Shown here: positions 21,751 through 32,372 of the stretch, in pieces
How the letters are laid out: the number at the start of each line of letters is the position of its first letter
Position numbering within the stretch: position 1 is the stretch's first letter
DNA from: Zantedeschia hybrid cultivar
Lineage: Eukaryota > Streptophyta > Magnoliopsida > Alismatales > Araceae
DNA length: 64,000 bases
Direction of reading: 5' to 3'
Assembly (NCBI GenBank): GCA_030544215.1
Contig: JARZZO010000013.1
Location: 29,247,229 to 29,311,228 of the forward strand
Made by a program: the position numbers and the translations under genes
Notes under the pieces: generated by a model
What the model was told of the DNA's origin: nothing
What the model saw: only the letters and a program-made list of their open reading frames with translations
Database searches by the model: none

Positions 21751-24107
21751 TGTAACGACCCGCCACCCTATAATCGGGGATCCGATTACTAAATGGGTAC
21801 CGAATCATTAATTTGGGACCAAACCAGGATCTAGTGAGTCTGGAAAATAAATAATAAACTAAGCTAAACATTCACATCGCATTGAATTGAAATAAAAGTG
21901 CAGGAATTAAAATTATTACAATGCGACTCGATACAGCAAATAATTACATTCTCCAATAGAAGGAAATAATTAAACATACAGGCCAAAGATAAATAACAAC
22001 TACATCGGGGCATACCCCGGAACAACCGCTGAAGGCACACCACACCCGGCCGCACACGCCGTTCTAAGTCTGCTGGGAGTCCTCACCTGAAAACCGCAGG
22101 GGTGAGTCTCAAGACAAGACTCAGTAGGGATCCTTCGATCCCCACTGCCCACGCACACACCCACAAGTGTAAAGTACAGCTAACAGTAAAGTAACAAGTG
22201 TAGTGGCAGGTACGATATCTAATTCTCTACGTGAGAACACATGCGGTCAAAATATAATAATCATGCACATTCTAAGCCAACCGTTAGAAAACCCACAACT
22301 GCCGTCTCGATAGAACTCGCCGACCGTACAAACAACGGTGGGAAAAACCTCGACCCGGTGAGACCAAGGAGTAGCCCCTCGGATAGCACGCTCGCTACTC
22401 CGGCCCAACCGGCTCAGGTGACTACCCCTTCCCTCAGCATGAGTGACTCTCCGAATGTACCACTCCGACACCGGTACTAGCTGACCCCGGGGTTCACCAG
22501 GTGACCCTCTCTCACTAGGCGTCACCCCGCCCACGCCCCCACCGGCGCTGTGCTCACGCCCCCACCAGCACAGGGTGATAAATCGCTACAATGTCACTCC
22601 AGGTCCACAGTAACACAAAATCACCAAAACTCAGCACTGTACGATTCGGTCACGTGAAAAGTCATCGATCGTATAACACACATGTGACACCATCCGGTCA
22701 TGAAGAATCCATCTCCACCGGGCACACTAAAACATGCACTAACCATCGTCTAACAGTATGAACACATTTTACTGGCATGAATTAGTGGGGTTCTGTCTTG
22801 AATCGCGTCGCCCAAGGCCGACGCCATTCAAGATCCGTGTACAGGTTTACATAAATCAGTCCTCAGATCAGGCCCTTTAAAATGCGTCGACACCAGTGGT
22901 CGCCGTTTCAAAAAGCGTCGACATCCTCAGACGCCATTCAGCACAAAAAAACCAGGATTTTCCGAAATCTTTAAACAGGGGATTTTTGCCTTAAAAGGCG
23001 TCATGGCTACCCGACGCTATTCAAAACGCGTCGACCACCCATGACGTCTTTTAGTCCCAGAATCCCAAACTGGCAGACTCTCAGTCAGGCGATTCCTGTC
23101 TAAAAGGCGTCGTGATGGCCCGACGCCCTTTGAAAAGGCGTCGTCCATGCACGACGTCTTTCAACCCCAGGAACCAGAGTTGCCATGAGCCCGAGGGCTC
23201 CCCTTTTCAACCCAAACAGCCCCAAAATACCCAAAAACGGAGGAGAAAGAGGGGCACACAATCCATAGGAAATCTCAATCATAGCAAATCCCCCATATCA
23301 TCAAAAGAACTCCTAAACATGCTCATTCTACCCCCCCAAAACCAAGGATCCACAACATGCATAAACGGGGGAAAACATGGTTTAAACACAAAGTCGTGGG
23401 AACCGTCACCCTACCGAACACTCGAACGCCTCGGAGCTTCAAGCCGTCCGCCTGTCTCGCCCCACGCCGCCGCCGGTACCGCCGAGGTCGTCCTAGCCCC
23501 ACCGTGACGTCGGCCGCCGTCTGGAGAGTAGAACGCCGCAGTGGAAGTGGAGGTGGTAGGGGTAGGAGCCAGGTAGAGGATGGAGTGGAGGGAGGGACGA
23601 AATGGTGTGAGGAAAAGAGGGAGGAGGAGGGGGGTCGCCGCCGGTCGCCGGAGGAGAAGGAGAGAAGGAGAGTAGGAGAAAATGAGGGAAAGAAGGAGGG
23701 CTCGCGGGGTTAACCAGAAGCTGGCTAAAACGCGTCGACATGCACGGACGCCTATCAGGTGACATGACGGCCGCTCTGACAAGATTCTGAAACGCGTCGT
23801 CCTACACAGACGCCATTCAGACAACTTGTCAGGGCCGTACTCTGACACACCTAGAGTCGCAGTCTGAAAGGCGTCGACCCACACGGACGCCGTTCAGACG
23901 ACCTGACAGGGCCGTACTCTCGCGGCCCAAGGTCAGTCCACGTGGCACCCACGTGGCAGAACCTGAAACGCGTCTGCCACGGTGGACGCCGTTTAAAACG
24001 CGTCTCGAGGTCCTGACGCGATTCGACTCAGAACCTCCGCCCCTCACAAGGGCTAGAACAACGGGGGTCCGACCCGAAAACCGGATCCGAAAGTCTCGAT
24101 CCTTACA
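21751..24107 (-). mobile_element. Solo LTR (family 2), reverse orientation
   Basis: On the minus strand it runs from TGTAAGGATCG to GGGTCGTTACA, 2357 bp. Exact duplication GTTGA at 21746-21750 and 24108-24112. It is the same family as 25038-27809 in the opposite orientation; the two align through their length, for example in the segments around 23160-23220 and 25850-25910. About a dozen dyad motifs lie at 22798-24028. The Pro/Ser-rich and Arg-rich ORFs inside are not supported as genes. Confidence 0.92.
22798..24028 (-). repeat. About twelve 34-bp dyad motifs in the minus-strand family-2 LTR
   Basis: Seen near 22798, 22880, 22912, 22993, 23026, 23102, 23134, 23727, 23789, 23865, 23965 and 23995. 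Several are back-to-back pairs sharing a TTCAAAA or TTTGAAAA centre, as at 23102-23167. Spacers stay at 10 nt while their sequence changes. Confidence 0.82.
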
Positions 24108-25037
24108 GTTGAAAGACGTCTTTCTGAGTGGATACGTTTTGCATTAAGTAAACCCGAGTTGTAATATTTTAAGGAAAAATCAAATTTTTATTTAGAGGAA
24201 AATCCTGTACAAGTCACAGAAGATTAAGGATGAATTTCAAGGCATAAAGGAACAATTCTTTATTGAAAATAAATTCTTAATTACATCATAAAAAGGGAAA
24301 ATAAAGAGAACATTCAAAGAAGAATTTCTCGAAGTCCCATTATATATGGATATGATAATCCTCTGTCTCTATTTTCGGAGGATTTTACATGATGATTGAA
24401 GCTTATGTTCCACAATGTAACTATAAGTTCAGTCGCTTCAAAGTCTTCATCGGATTCCAAGACACACTTTTTTATTGGAGATGTATGGGAAAACTCAGGG
24501 AATTCATAGCGAGACAGGCTTAGTTGAATATGACATCGATGAGGATTGTACAGCATGAACTAAGTTGCCCTGATCAGTTTAAGCTCTGCACCCGCTGTAC
24601 GGCGCACTCGAATGGGCTTTCCTACAAGAGCAAGAGGTAAAGAGTCGAACCCATTCGATGACATTGTTCTCAGATAATCTCTCCAATCAGCTCGAGTCTT
24701 GAGTTTGGGCATTCGATTGATCATCCTCTCATTGAATTTCACAATGTTAGAAATATGGAAGATATGACTATTTTGATATATTTGAGACGGTCTTGCAGAA
24801 TTTCTAGTGTGATATTCAAACTTGAAGTGCAACTCAACCCATAGAGCGAAGAGAAGCATACAACCATAAGGAGGCTGACCTGTAGATGCTGCAGAAAGCC
24901 CACTATAGAGATAGGCTATAATCGCTGTACCGATCTGTCTTCCCTCAAAGATCTCGCAGATTGCACTGACTTGATCATCTTCTAGTATGTTGTCTTGGGA
25001 AGGAAAGAATAGAGCTCCAGCTAGGCACGTGGTGAAT

Positions 25038-27809
25038 TGTAAGGACTGAGGTTTCGGGTTCTGTATTCGGGTCGGGATCGGGCCGGATCCCCTGGTTTGG
25101 ACCCCGTGGGGTCTTGTGATTTCTGGCTGAATGGCGTCAGCGCTCGTCGACGCCTTTCAAAAGGCGTCAGGGTGTGTGGACGCCATTTAGGTTCGCAGGA
25201 TGTTGTGCCACGTGGGCGGTTTTCGGGCCGCGAGAGTACGGCCCCTGTCATTTCGTCTGAATGGCGTCCAGGTGGGTCGACGCGATTCAGACTGTGACAT
25301 CTGCAATGTCAGGGCATGGCACCAGAGCGCTGTCAGTACGGCTGTCCTGTCAGACTGATAGGCGTCTACCTCGATCGACGCGTTTTAGTTGGTTTCGGAT
25401 TGACCCCGCGAGCCTCCCCTTCTTTCCCTCATTCTCACCTTCACTCTCTCTCTCCTCACCCTCTCCGCCCTCTCCGACGCTCTTCCTCCCCCTCCCTTCC
25501 TCTTCTTCCTCTTCCAACCACTCCATAGCCTCCTTACCTCTCACCTCTACCTCTACCACCTCCTTCGCGGCGTTCCCTTCTCCGGACGGCGGCCGACGTC
25601 CCGGTGGAGTGGCGGCGTCCTCGAGGGTACCGGCGGCGGTGTGCGGTGCGGCGGGACGGCGGCACGGAGCTTGGCGGAGTTCAAGAACCGGTAGGGGGAC
25701 GAAACCTTGCATGTGTGCTCGTTTGTTTCTTGGCGTGATGTGACGTGTTTGGGGTTAGATTGAGCATGTTTAGGGGGATTCCTTGTGGGAATGGCGATGT
25801 TTGTGGATGTGGTTTCATAGCATGATCGTGGTGCTTGACGTTCTCATCTTCCCCTTTTGGTTTTGGGGCTTTTCGGGTGCTTGGGATTCAAGGGAGAAAC
25901 CCTCGGGTTGAACCAGGAAACCTGGTTTCTGGCGCTAAATGGCGTCGTGCCTGGTCGACGCCTTTCCGAAAGACGTCAGGTCAGTACGACGCGTTTTAGG
26001 GCAGAAACCTCCCTGTTCGAGGTTTCCTGAGTTAGGGGTTCTGGCGCTAAATGACGTCATGGATGGACGACGCCTTTTGGAAGGACGTCGGGCCATCATG
26101 ACGCCATTTAGGCAGGAAATGCCCCCGTTTAAGGGTTCTGCAATCTGGATTTCTGGGATTGAATGGCGTCTGGCTACCATGACGCGTTTTAAACGGCGAC
26201 TTCTTTGGTGGACGCATTTTAAGGGATAATCTGGCTTTTAATGAACCCGTCTGTGGAGCTTGAATGGCGTCGACCTCGGTCGACACGATTCAAGACAGGA
26301 ATGAATAACTCTGGTTTTAATAAACCTGTTTGAGGGTCTTGAATGGCGTCGACCTCGGTCGACGCGATTCAAGACAGAGCCGTATGAACTCTGGTTTTTA
26401 GCATGTGTTTCACTACGGGACGGTTCAAAGCATCTTTTACGTTGTATACTGAGACTGAGGACTTCTGCATGAATGGGATTTCATCATCTTTGTGTGTGTG
26501 CTTTAACCGTACGTTGAGACTGGGGTTTACTGTGCGAATGGAATGACAGCATGTTATATATGTGTGTGTGTGCTTATACGACTGTGGATCGATATGGCTG
26601 TGGTTTCCGATGTCACCATGGACCGGTGGGGACAGGGTCATGGTGTCTGTGAGAAGGGGTACATGTGTGTTTCACCTTTAGCTGAGGGAAGCAGAACCAC
26701 CTTGAGTCCGTCGGGCCGGAGTAGCTGGTGCGCTATCCGAGGGATTGCTGCTTGGCCTCAGCGGGTCGGGTTTCCCTTGTTTGTCGTGACAGCTTCCGGC
26801 GTGTTTCTTGCTGTGGAGCTGGTGGTGTTACTGGTGGGAGTTGGTTTACCCTTTAGCCATTGGGCCTGATGTGACCTTTGATCAAGGTTACGAGTGGTAC
26901 CCTTAGCCCTTGGCCTGATGCAGCCCGGGAGAGTTGGGTTTGCGGGTAGTTCCTATAGCTTCGGCTTGACGGGGGTTCGCCGGTCCCCAGGGCCCTCCTG
27001 GAAGCGCTGAGGCCTAGCGTGGAGGCAATCCGGTGGTAGGACAGTAGTCTAGACTGCTTGTGTGCACACGTAGCTGGCAGTGGCGGTACACTGAGTCCAG
27101 CTAGTCCTAGTTTAGCTCACTGCCTCACCCTACAGTGCCCCGGAACACTGTAGGGGTGGACAGGCGTGAGCACTGGTGGTAGTGTTGGGAGGCGACGTTT
27201 GACTTCGGTCGACTGTGTGGTTTAGTCGCCTTGTGGACTTCGGTTGTGAGACGTGACTCTATGTTGGGTTCTTCGGGTTACTCAGAGTTGTTCCTGCTAC
27301 ACTGCTTATCGTGCGTTTCGTGTCTGAGTTGGGTGCTATGTTTACTGCTTTACTTAAATTGCTTTATATTACTGTTGCTTCACTTGTGGGTGTGTGAGTG
27401 GGAGGCAGGGGATCGGATGATCCCTACTGAGCCCAATTCTGGTGTGGCTCACTCCCTGCGGTTTCAGGTGTGGACTTCGAGGCGCAGTGGTAGCGTGGTG
27501 TCTTCTTGGTGTGCGGACCAGCAGCTGTCTTAGTTCCGGGGTATGCCCCGATGTTGTTGTACTTACCTTCTGCCTGTACTTATTTAATGTGTTGGACATT
27601 GTAAATATTGTTGGACTGTATACGGACATTGATATTTTCCTTCCTGCGCACTCATTTACCTTTGTAGTCCGTGTGATTGTTATATTTAGCCCTGTTTAGC
27701 ACTTACTCCTCCAGATGTGTTGTGTGAGATCCGGGTGTGAACCCGTAGTTAATGGGCCGACATCCATTTAGTGACCGGGTCCTCGGTCATAGGATGGCGG
27801 GTCGTTACA
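25038..27809 (+). mobile_element. Solo LTR (family 2), forward orientation, inside the DUF7745-like gene
   Basis: 2772 bp from TGTAAGGACTG to GGGTCGTTACA. Exact duplication TGAAT at 25033-25037 and 27810-27814. Excising it restores the antisense reading frame. A dozen dyad motifs lie in its first half (25127-26372). A CT-rich, then GC-rich segment (about 25420-25690) resembles a transcript leader. Second half has a TG-repeat stretch (26560-26575) and no recognised coding sequence. Confidence 0.95.
25127..26372 (+). repeat. About twelve 34-bp dyad motifs in the forward family-2 LTR
   Basis: Near 25127, 25157, 25257, 25355, 25936, 25967, 26047, 26079, 26159, 26189, 26259 and 26339. The last two share one spacer, GACCTCGGTC, itself a palindrome, so those sites are near-perfect 34-bp palindromes. 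Pairs at 25127/25157, 25936/25967, 26047/26079 and 26159/26189 overlap at their T/A-rich ends. Confidence 0.85.
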
Positions 27810-28725
27810 TGAATGCTTTCATCAGGTTCTCTGTGTCATCCTCTCTAAGATCTTCAATCTCGTATAAAGTCCACTCTGCAAGCTTTGCAAGATTGATTCC
27901 TTTCTTGGTAAGGCATCCTTTAACTTCTTTTGGATCCTTCATGATTTTTATCAACAATTGTTGACCTGTAATCTTCTCCCTCATCAGAGCCATCTTATTC
28001 TGGATCACTTCATTATTGTTCAACTTGATCTTAGGACGGCCCAATAGGAGTTCGGCCTCTTTTAGAAGAATGGTACATTCAAATTCAGGAAAAAGGAAAG
28101 TATGGGTTTGAGGATGCCACAATTCAATCAAAACACCCATAGCCGCCCAGTCCACGTTTGAACTTTTGTAATACTTTGCATGAACAACTAGACCTTAGAT
28201 GTTCTACTTGGAAACAAAGGATTGCATGAAAATAGTAATACTTTTTGCAAGCTTACGAATCCAAGGAAGAGATGTAAATTTTCTTGGGCCGGAAAACAAA
28301 GGATATGACTAGAAAATAGAAGGGAGAATTGCTATGAAGAACTTGAAGAACATGGAGAAAAAGGGAAATTGAAGAAAGAAGAAGGATTGAAGGAAGAAAT
28401 GATTTAACTTACTTGGAAGTTAGGATCTCTTCCACTTAGATGATCTTTCACATCGGAGAGTTTCTTGAGCGTCTTCTTCATCCTCTTGCTTGAAGAATCC
28501 ATCTTGTTCTTGGGCTTCTTCTTCTTGAAACCTTGAAAATCCTTGAACTTTGAAGAAAATCTCTAGCTTTGATCTCTAGATTGTGTTAAGGTTGCCTTGA
28601 TACAAGTTAATGAAGTTTATATAGAGAGAATTGCAATTCTAGGAAGGCTTTTTGGGATTTAAGAAGGGATAAGCATGGAAAGAGTTGGAATCTTAATTGA
28701 ACACAGTCAGAACCTGTTTATGCGA

Positions 28726-28798
28726 CTAAAAGGCGTCGTTAAACAGCGACGTGTTTTAGTTAACCTTAATGGCGTCGGTCCGATACGACGCGTTTCAA
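28726..28798 (-). repeat. Two 34-bp dyad motifs upstream of the DUF7745-like gene
   Basis: CTAAAAGGCGTC, spacer GTTAAACAGC, GACGTGTTTTAG at 28726-28759; CTTAATGGCGTC, spacer GGTCCGATAC, GACGCGTTTCAA at 28765-28798. They sit between the antisense gene start and the 3' end of the element. Confidence 0.85.
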
Positions 28799-29541
28799 GG
28801 TTTTCTGTTATTTGCCCGAAAAGCTATGTTTATCTAAATTTTAATGCACTTGTTTGAAGTTACTGATGATTTTTGAGTGCAGGAAATTCAGGAAAATCCA
28901 AATGAAGCTGAAAATTTTGAGAAGATCCCATTGTGGGAGTTTATGAGTTCCGACCGTGGCTAAAAAGATGGTTATCTCTATCCTTTGTACTCTTTCATGT
29001 AATTGATTTTCATTAGCATTATTACATGTTAAATATTTATTAGACTATGTCAAGGACCTTGTGATTTTGATGAAATTGGAATTTGAGTTCTCCTTCAACA
29101 AAAGCAGTGATAAAATCCAGAAGATTCTTAATCGTACAGATAGACCGTTGGATTGTTAATTAGTGAGGACGATGGTTCTGCTTTTGTGAAACAGTGTGTG
29201 GATAAACGAGTTTCGGCTTAGCACTGGATTATAAGAATTAGTATCTTGACTCATTAATGACAATTTACTAATATTATCCTTGATTAATCTATATTTCATT
29301 TGATTTTATATTTTTCTTTTAGCCCAGCATGCATCATGTAGGACTTTGATATAATTGTGATAAGAATTAATTATTGATTAAGTTTCAGATCATTGATCAA
29401 ATAATTCTAACATGATATGAAATATTCCATTCTGAATTGAGTATCTTGATTATCTTTGAGGTTCGCTTGAAGATATCTTTGGAATTCTATCCTTTCTTGG
29501 ATACTTTATCCAACATTTCTTATTTTCTTTTAAGATCCATC

Positions 29542-29676
29542 ATGGTTGCAGCACGCCCACATTGGTTGGCAATCGCTCCCCATGATGAAACCTGTAGGGT
29601 TTGTGACCTAGGGTACTTCCCAATCGTGGATGTTGATCGACCTTATTTTATTTCATTGTTTATCTCATCCAGATAA
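29542..29676 (+). other. Conserved short ORF near the 3' LTR of C
   Basis: 44 codons, MVAARPHWLAIAPHDET at the start and DLGYFPIVDVDRPYF later. Counterpart of 8481-8576 in element A. It lies about 160 bp before the 3' LTR. No family recognised. Confidence 0.35.
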
Positions 29677-30041
29677 GATCGATTCCATTGATATTTTGAG
29701 TTATCTTCATTGATGATTTTGAGAAAAATTCTAATCATGTGATACTGAGAGCGTGTCTCATCACACCTTGGCATCACCTTTTCAGTACATTCCATTTCAT
29801 TTCACTCCCTTGCAAAGACGATGTCAAAGTGAGGCAACTGTAGACACGCTAATTTTGACATCATTTTGAGTAAATTTCATGTCATATAATAATGCCTCAA
29901 AATGGTCTGATATTTAATCATTAGTTAATTTTTATAATTTTTCTAGATTAATTATCTAAATGACATCAGTTAGACATACATAATTTAAGTTTATTAATGA
30001 AATTTATTTTAACTCAGATTTTTAATCAAATATGAAAAATT

Positions 30042-30244
30042 CTAAAAGACGTCGACATGTGAAGACGCCATTTAGGGGTTATATTTTTATGTTGATTTTT
30101 AATTAATTTATTAATAAACTAAAAGACGTATGCCATGCACGATGCCATTTAGGTTTCCTAAGCTGATTTTGTTTCTTCTTCCCGACGTTTATCCTTATCT
30201 TAATTAATCTTTTTAGATCGTCTCCCATGGGCGATGCGTTTTAG
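30042..30244 (+). repeat. Three 34-bp dyad motifs in U3 of the C LTR
   Basis: First copy 30042-30075 (CTAAAAGACGTC, spacer GACATGTGAA, GACGCCATTTAG). The second begins near 30118 and the third ends at 30244, with a decayed left arm. Same positions as in the LTRs at 17412 and 45543. Confidence 0.8.
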
Positions 30245-30355
30245 TTAATTATAGATAATGATGAATCAGGCTGTATTTATCTGTTTTTTAGTTGGATTGG
30301 CTTCAAAATCCTTCATGTTAATCTTTAAGTAACCGCGGACGCGTGAACTTAAGCC

Positions 30356-30363
30356 TATAAATA
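30356..30363 (+). promoter_or_regulatory. LTR TATA box (element C)
   Basis: TATAAATA after TTAAGCC, 112 bp past the last dyad motif. Confidence 0.65.
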
Positions 30364-30939
30364 CCTAAGTCCTTGGCCATTAAAAAGTTAGTGATAATTC
30401 TTGAAAGTTGAGTGATAATTGGTACGATTCTTTGAGAGAGACGACGTCCAAACGCTGAAGGATCGAGGCGCTGCTACTACTTTCAAGAGTCTTGAAGCAA
30501 CCTTCATCCTCTATTCGTCCTTTCTTCGTCCTTTCAAGATCCATTCAAGAACCAAGGCTTCACAGGGGCCATCCAACTGAGTTTTTCTTGATTAATTTAT
30601 GCATCCTCCTTCATATTTTCAGCATATCAAGTTCATAATTTCATCACATCACTCCATGCAACACACACTCACTAGTATATAATTTCCCATCCATGTTTTA
30701 AGGGGTTTCAAAGACTACAAACAAGTGAGTTCATTTGTTTAGTTGCATGATTAGAATTATTGTTGGAATAGATACTACATCTATTTGAGTTCTTATTGTT
30801 CTTTCCCTCTTTCTTTCTTTCCACTTTTTGCAAGGTACAAAAGAAGATCAAGAGGAGAAAATCAACAATAAGGAAATCTGGATGATCCTCAAAGTCCGAT
30901 AAGCATTCAAAGCAAGAACGAAATCAAAAGGGCTCTTTT

Positions 30940-30957
30940 CCTTCAGCCGGCTGAAGG
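30940..30957 (+). promoter_or_regulatory. 18-bp perfect palindrome in the C LTR
   Basis: CCTTCAGCCGGCTGAAGG. It extends the 16-bp palindrome of the other LTRs by one pair on each side, so the extra pair is also self-complementary. Confidence 0.6.
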
Positions 30958-31209
30958 AGGAGAATCAAGGACTCCAACATCTCCCAATTCTAAAACAGGT
31001 AAGCGATCAATCTCTGTCTTTTAGAACTTTTTAGTCAAAAGTTTCTGGCGATCACATTCACTTAGTTTTTAGTAGGTTTATTTGTCATATAAACAACATA
31101 AATTTTCATGATAATCACATCCCTAATTTGAGCACTCACACATGGATGGCTGGATGGACCGCTGTCACGCTCGGCACGGCCGGCTGGGCCTCCATCCACG
31201 ACCATGTGA

Positions 31210-31464
31210 ACGGCGCTTGGAGTGGTCGTTCATGAGGATGGCAAGAAAGGACACCGTCCCGAAATTTTACGAAAAGTAAACGGCACTTGGAGTGGCCGTC
31301 AAAGTTTACGACAAATAAATGGCTAAAGTGGGTGCCGTCCACATGGTCACGTGGACGGCCATTGTTGTGGTCGTCCACATGGTGTGGACGGCACACCATG
31401 TGGACGGCAAATGGGAAAGCCGTTCATTTTTTTTTAATTATTTAACGGCTGTGTTTATTGCCGT
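31210..31464 (+). repeat. Six dyad motifs ACGGC, 10-nt spacer, GCCGT
   Basis: At 31210-31229, 31280-31299, 31319-31338, 31355-31374, 31404-31423 and 31445-31464. Left half-sites ACGGC (once ATGGC); right half-sites GCCGT (twice GTCGT). Spacers are all 10 nt: GCTTGGAGTG, ACTTGGAGTG, TAAAGTGGGT, CATTGTTGTG, AAATGGGAAA, TGTGTTTATT. The geometry equals the 34-bp motif but the arm sequence differs. A longer stem GCCGTCCAC..GTGGACGGC lies within 31334-31359. Confidence 0.8.
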
Positions 31465-32372
31465 CTGCCTACAGGGAGCACTGTTCCGGCCCCTCTCCGG
31501 TAAAGGCTCGCCGCGCACTGTCCCGGACCTTTCCTGCAGTGGCGTGCAACGCACTGCATTATCCGAAAAAATTAATTTTTTTCTCAAAATTAAGATAATT
31601 GTCGGAAACAGATTAGTTAAATTTGATTTTGATTAACCTGACAATTATCATATAAATTTTGGGATTAATCGAATGAATGTTAAAAAAAAATGAGATGCCA
31701 TATTTATTTTGGTCTCTGTTTGATTAATTTTCAACGTAACAAATGGGTTTTTCAAAACTAATCATGACCAAAATTTCTCGTATGTACAACCCATGTTTTC
31801 AATCTAAATGTAAAGATTATTTTCAAAATAACTCTTGTCTGATTGATGTGATTGTGTGTGGAATGGTGGGCGATCATGGACTTAGAAATTAACTCAGTTC
31901 GTTTGAGGCCTACGAGCCTCTCTTCTCTCTCTATTTAATTTCCAATTAATTCTATCTTCCTCCGATGAATTCACTCGCCCTAAGGGCTTCTGGAAATTAT
32001 TGACATGTAATTCATTTTCCGATGTGCGAGCCATGTAATTTTTGTACTTAATGTTGTGGATGGAGCTTGAAGGCATGGAGGACGAACTGCGAGGATGATC
32101 CTATTGTTTGGGAAGTAGAATGGATATCGGTGTAGCTTTAATTTTCCATAATCATCCAAGCTTATTATTTGCATTCAATGCATTTATTTTGAGTAATTAC
32201 TAGGTACAGTAAATATATAGTTCGAATATATTTATTCTACCATTTAAGGTGAGACCAAGATAAAAGCAAAATTCCCTCTTTATCAAATATTAGATCTGTA
32301 AACGTGGCTCTAGGAGCGGTCGTGGCCCTCCACCATTATAGAGTGACTGAATGTCATTATCTCATGGATTTG
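31465..32372 (+). other. AT-rich leader of copia element 2
   Basis: No coding sequence recognised. Short CT-rich stretch near 31920 and CATGTAATT near 32004, matching the layout near 55080-55170 of copia element 1. Confidence 0.5.

Larger units (their letters stand above)
24314..28502 (-). pseudogene. Antisense DUF7745-like gene of element C, split by a solo LTR
   Basis: Exon 1 is 28502-28413: 30 codons from an ATG, MDSSSKRMKKTLKKLSDV, ending at a GTAAGT donor. Exon 2 starts after a TTTTCTAG acceptor at 28308, runs to 27810, is interrupted by the LTR 25038-27809, resumes at 25032 and ends at a stop at 24316-24314; it stays in one frame across the LTR once one TGAAT copy is dropped. About 435 residues. 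Motifs LWHPQTHTFLFPEFECT and LFFPSQDNILEDD resemble the DUF7745 type of plant transposon-associated proteins, from memory. In-frame stops occur near 28201, 28192 and at 24562-24560. No catalytic motif seen. Function unknown. Confidence 0.65.
28503..29838 (+). other. 5' region of the antisense DUF7745-like gene, and 3' UTR end of element C
   Basis: Minus-strand upstream region of the gene at 24314-28502, with two dyad motifs at 28726-28759 and 28765-28798, about 225-300 bp before the ATG. From about 28880 the sequence matches A's 7880-8779, the common 3' end of these elements. The conserved short ORF is at 29542-29676. Confidence 0.65.
10100..31140 (+). mobile_element. Tat-type Ty3/gypsy element C, 3' portion with two antisense genes
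   Basis: Begins mid-protease at 10100, right of element A, and ends with its 3' LTR at 29839-31140. Decayed protease and pol (10101-15180) are followed by a 3' UTR with an A-rich minisatellite, then two multi-exon genes on the minus strand, then a segment matching A's 3' UTR end. Solo LTRs at 17412-18790, 21751-24107 and 25038-27809 are later insertions, each with an exact 5-bp duplication. Extra sense or antisense ORFs are known in many plant Tat elements, so the antisense genes probably belong to the element. The 5' LTR and gag should lie left of A, outside the window. Confidence 0.8.
29839..31140 (+). mobile_element. 3' LTR of element C (Tat family 1)
   Basis: 1302 bp, TGTAGACACGC to GAGCACTCACA. 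Close by eye to the LTRs at 17412 and 45543. Three dyad motifs (30042-30244), TATA at 30356, palindrome at 30940-30957. The first five bases after it are CATGG; the matching copy should lie left of C's 5' LTR, outside the window. Confidence 0.9.

Noticed and set aside
23411..25743. Pro/Ser-rich and Arg-rich ORFs in the two family-2 LTRs as genes
   Set aside because: They lie in CT- or GC-rich leader-like sequence, lack a known domain, and frames differ between the two LTR copies.
21751..27809. Single foldback or TIR transposon of 6 kb with 3-bp duplication TGA
   Set aside because: Each arm is an LTR with its own exact 5-bp target duplication and TG..CA ends, and the antisense genes read across each arm separately.
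10100..31145. CATGG follows both the LTR ending at 10099 and the LTR ending at 31140, hinting at one insertion
   Set aside because: The first CATGG is native protease sequence (CACGG in copy B) and aligns in frame. The second is unrelated flank. Treated as coincidence.
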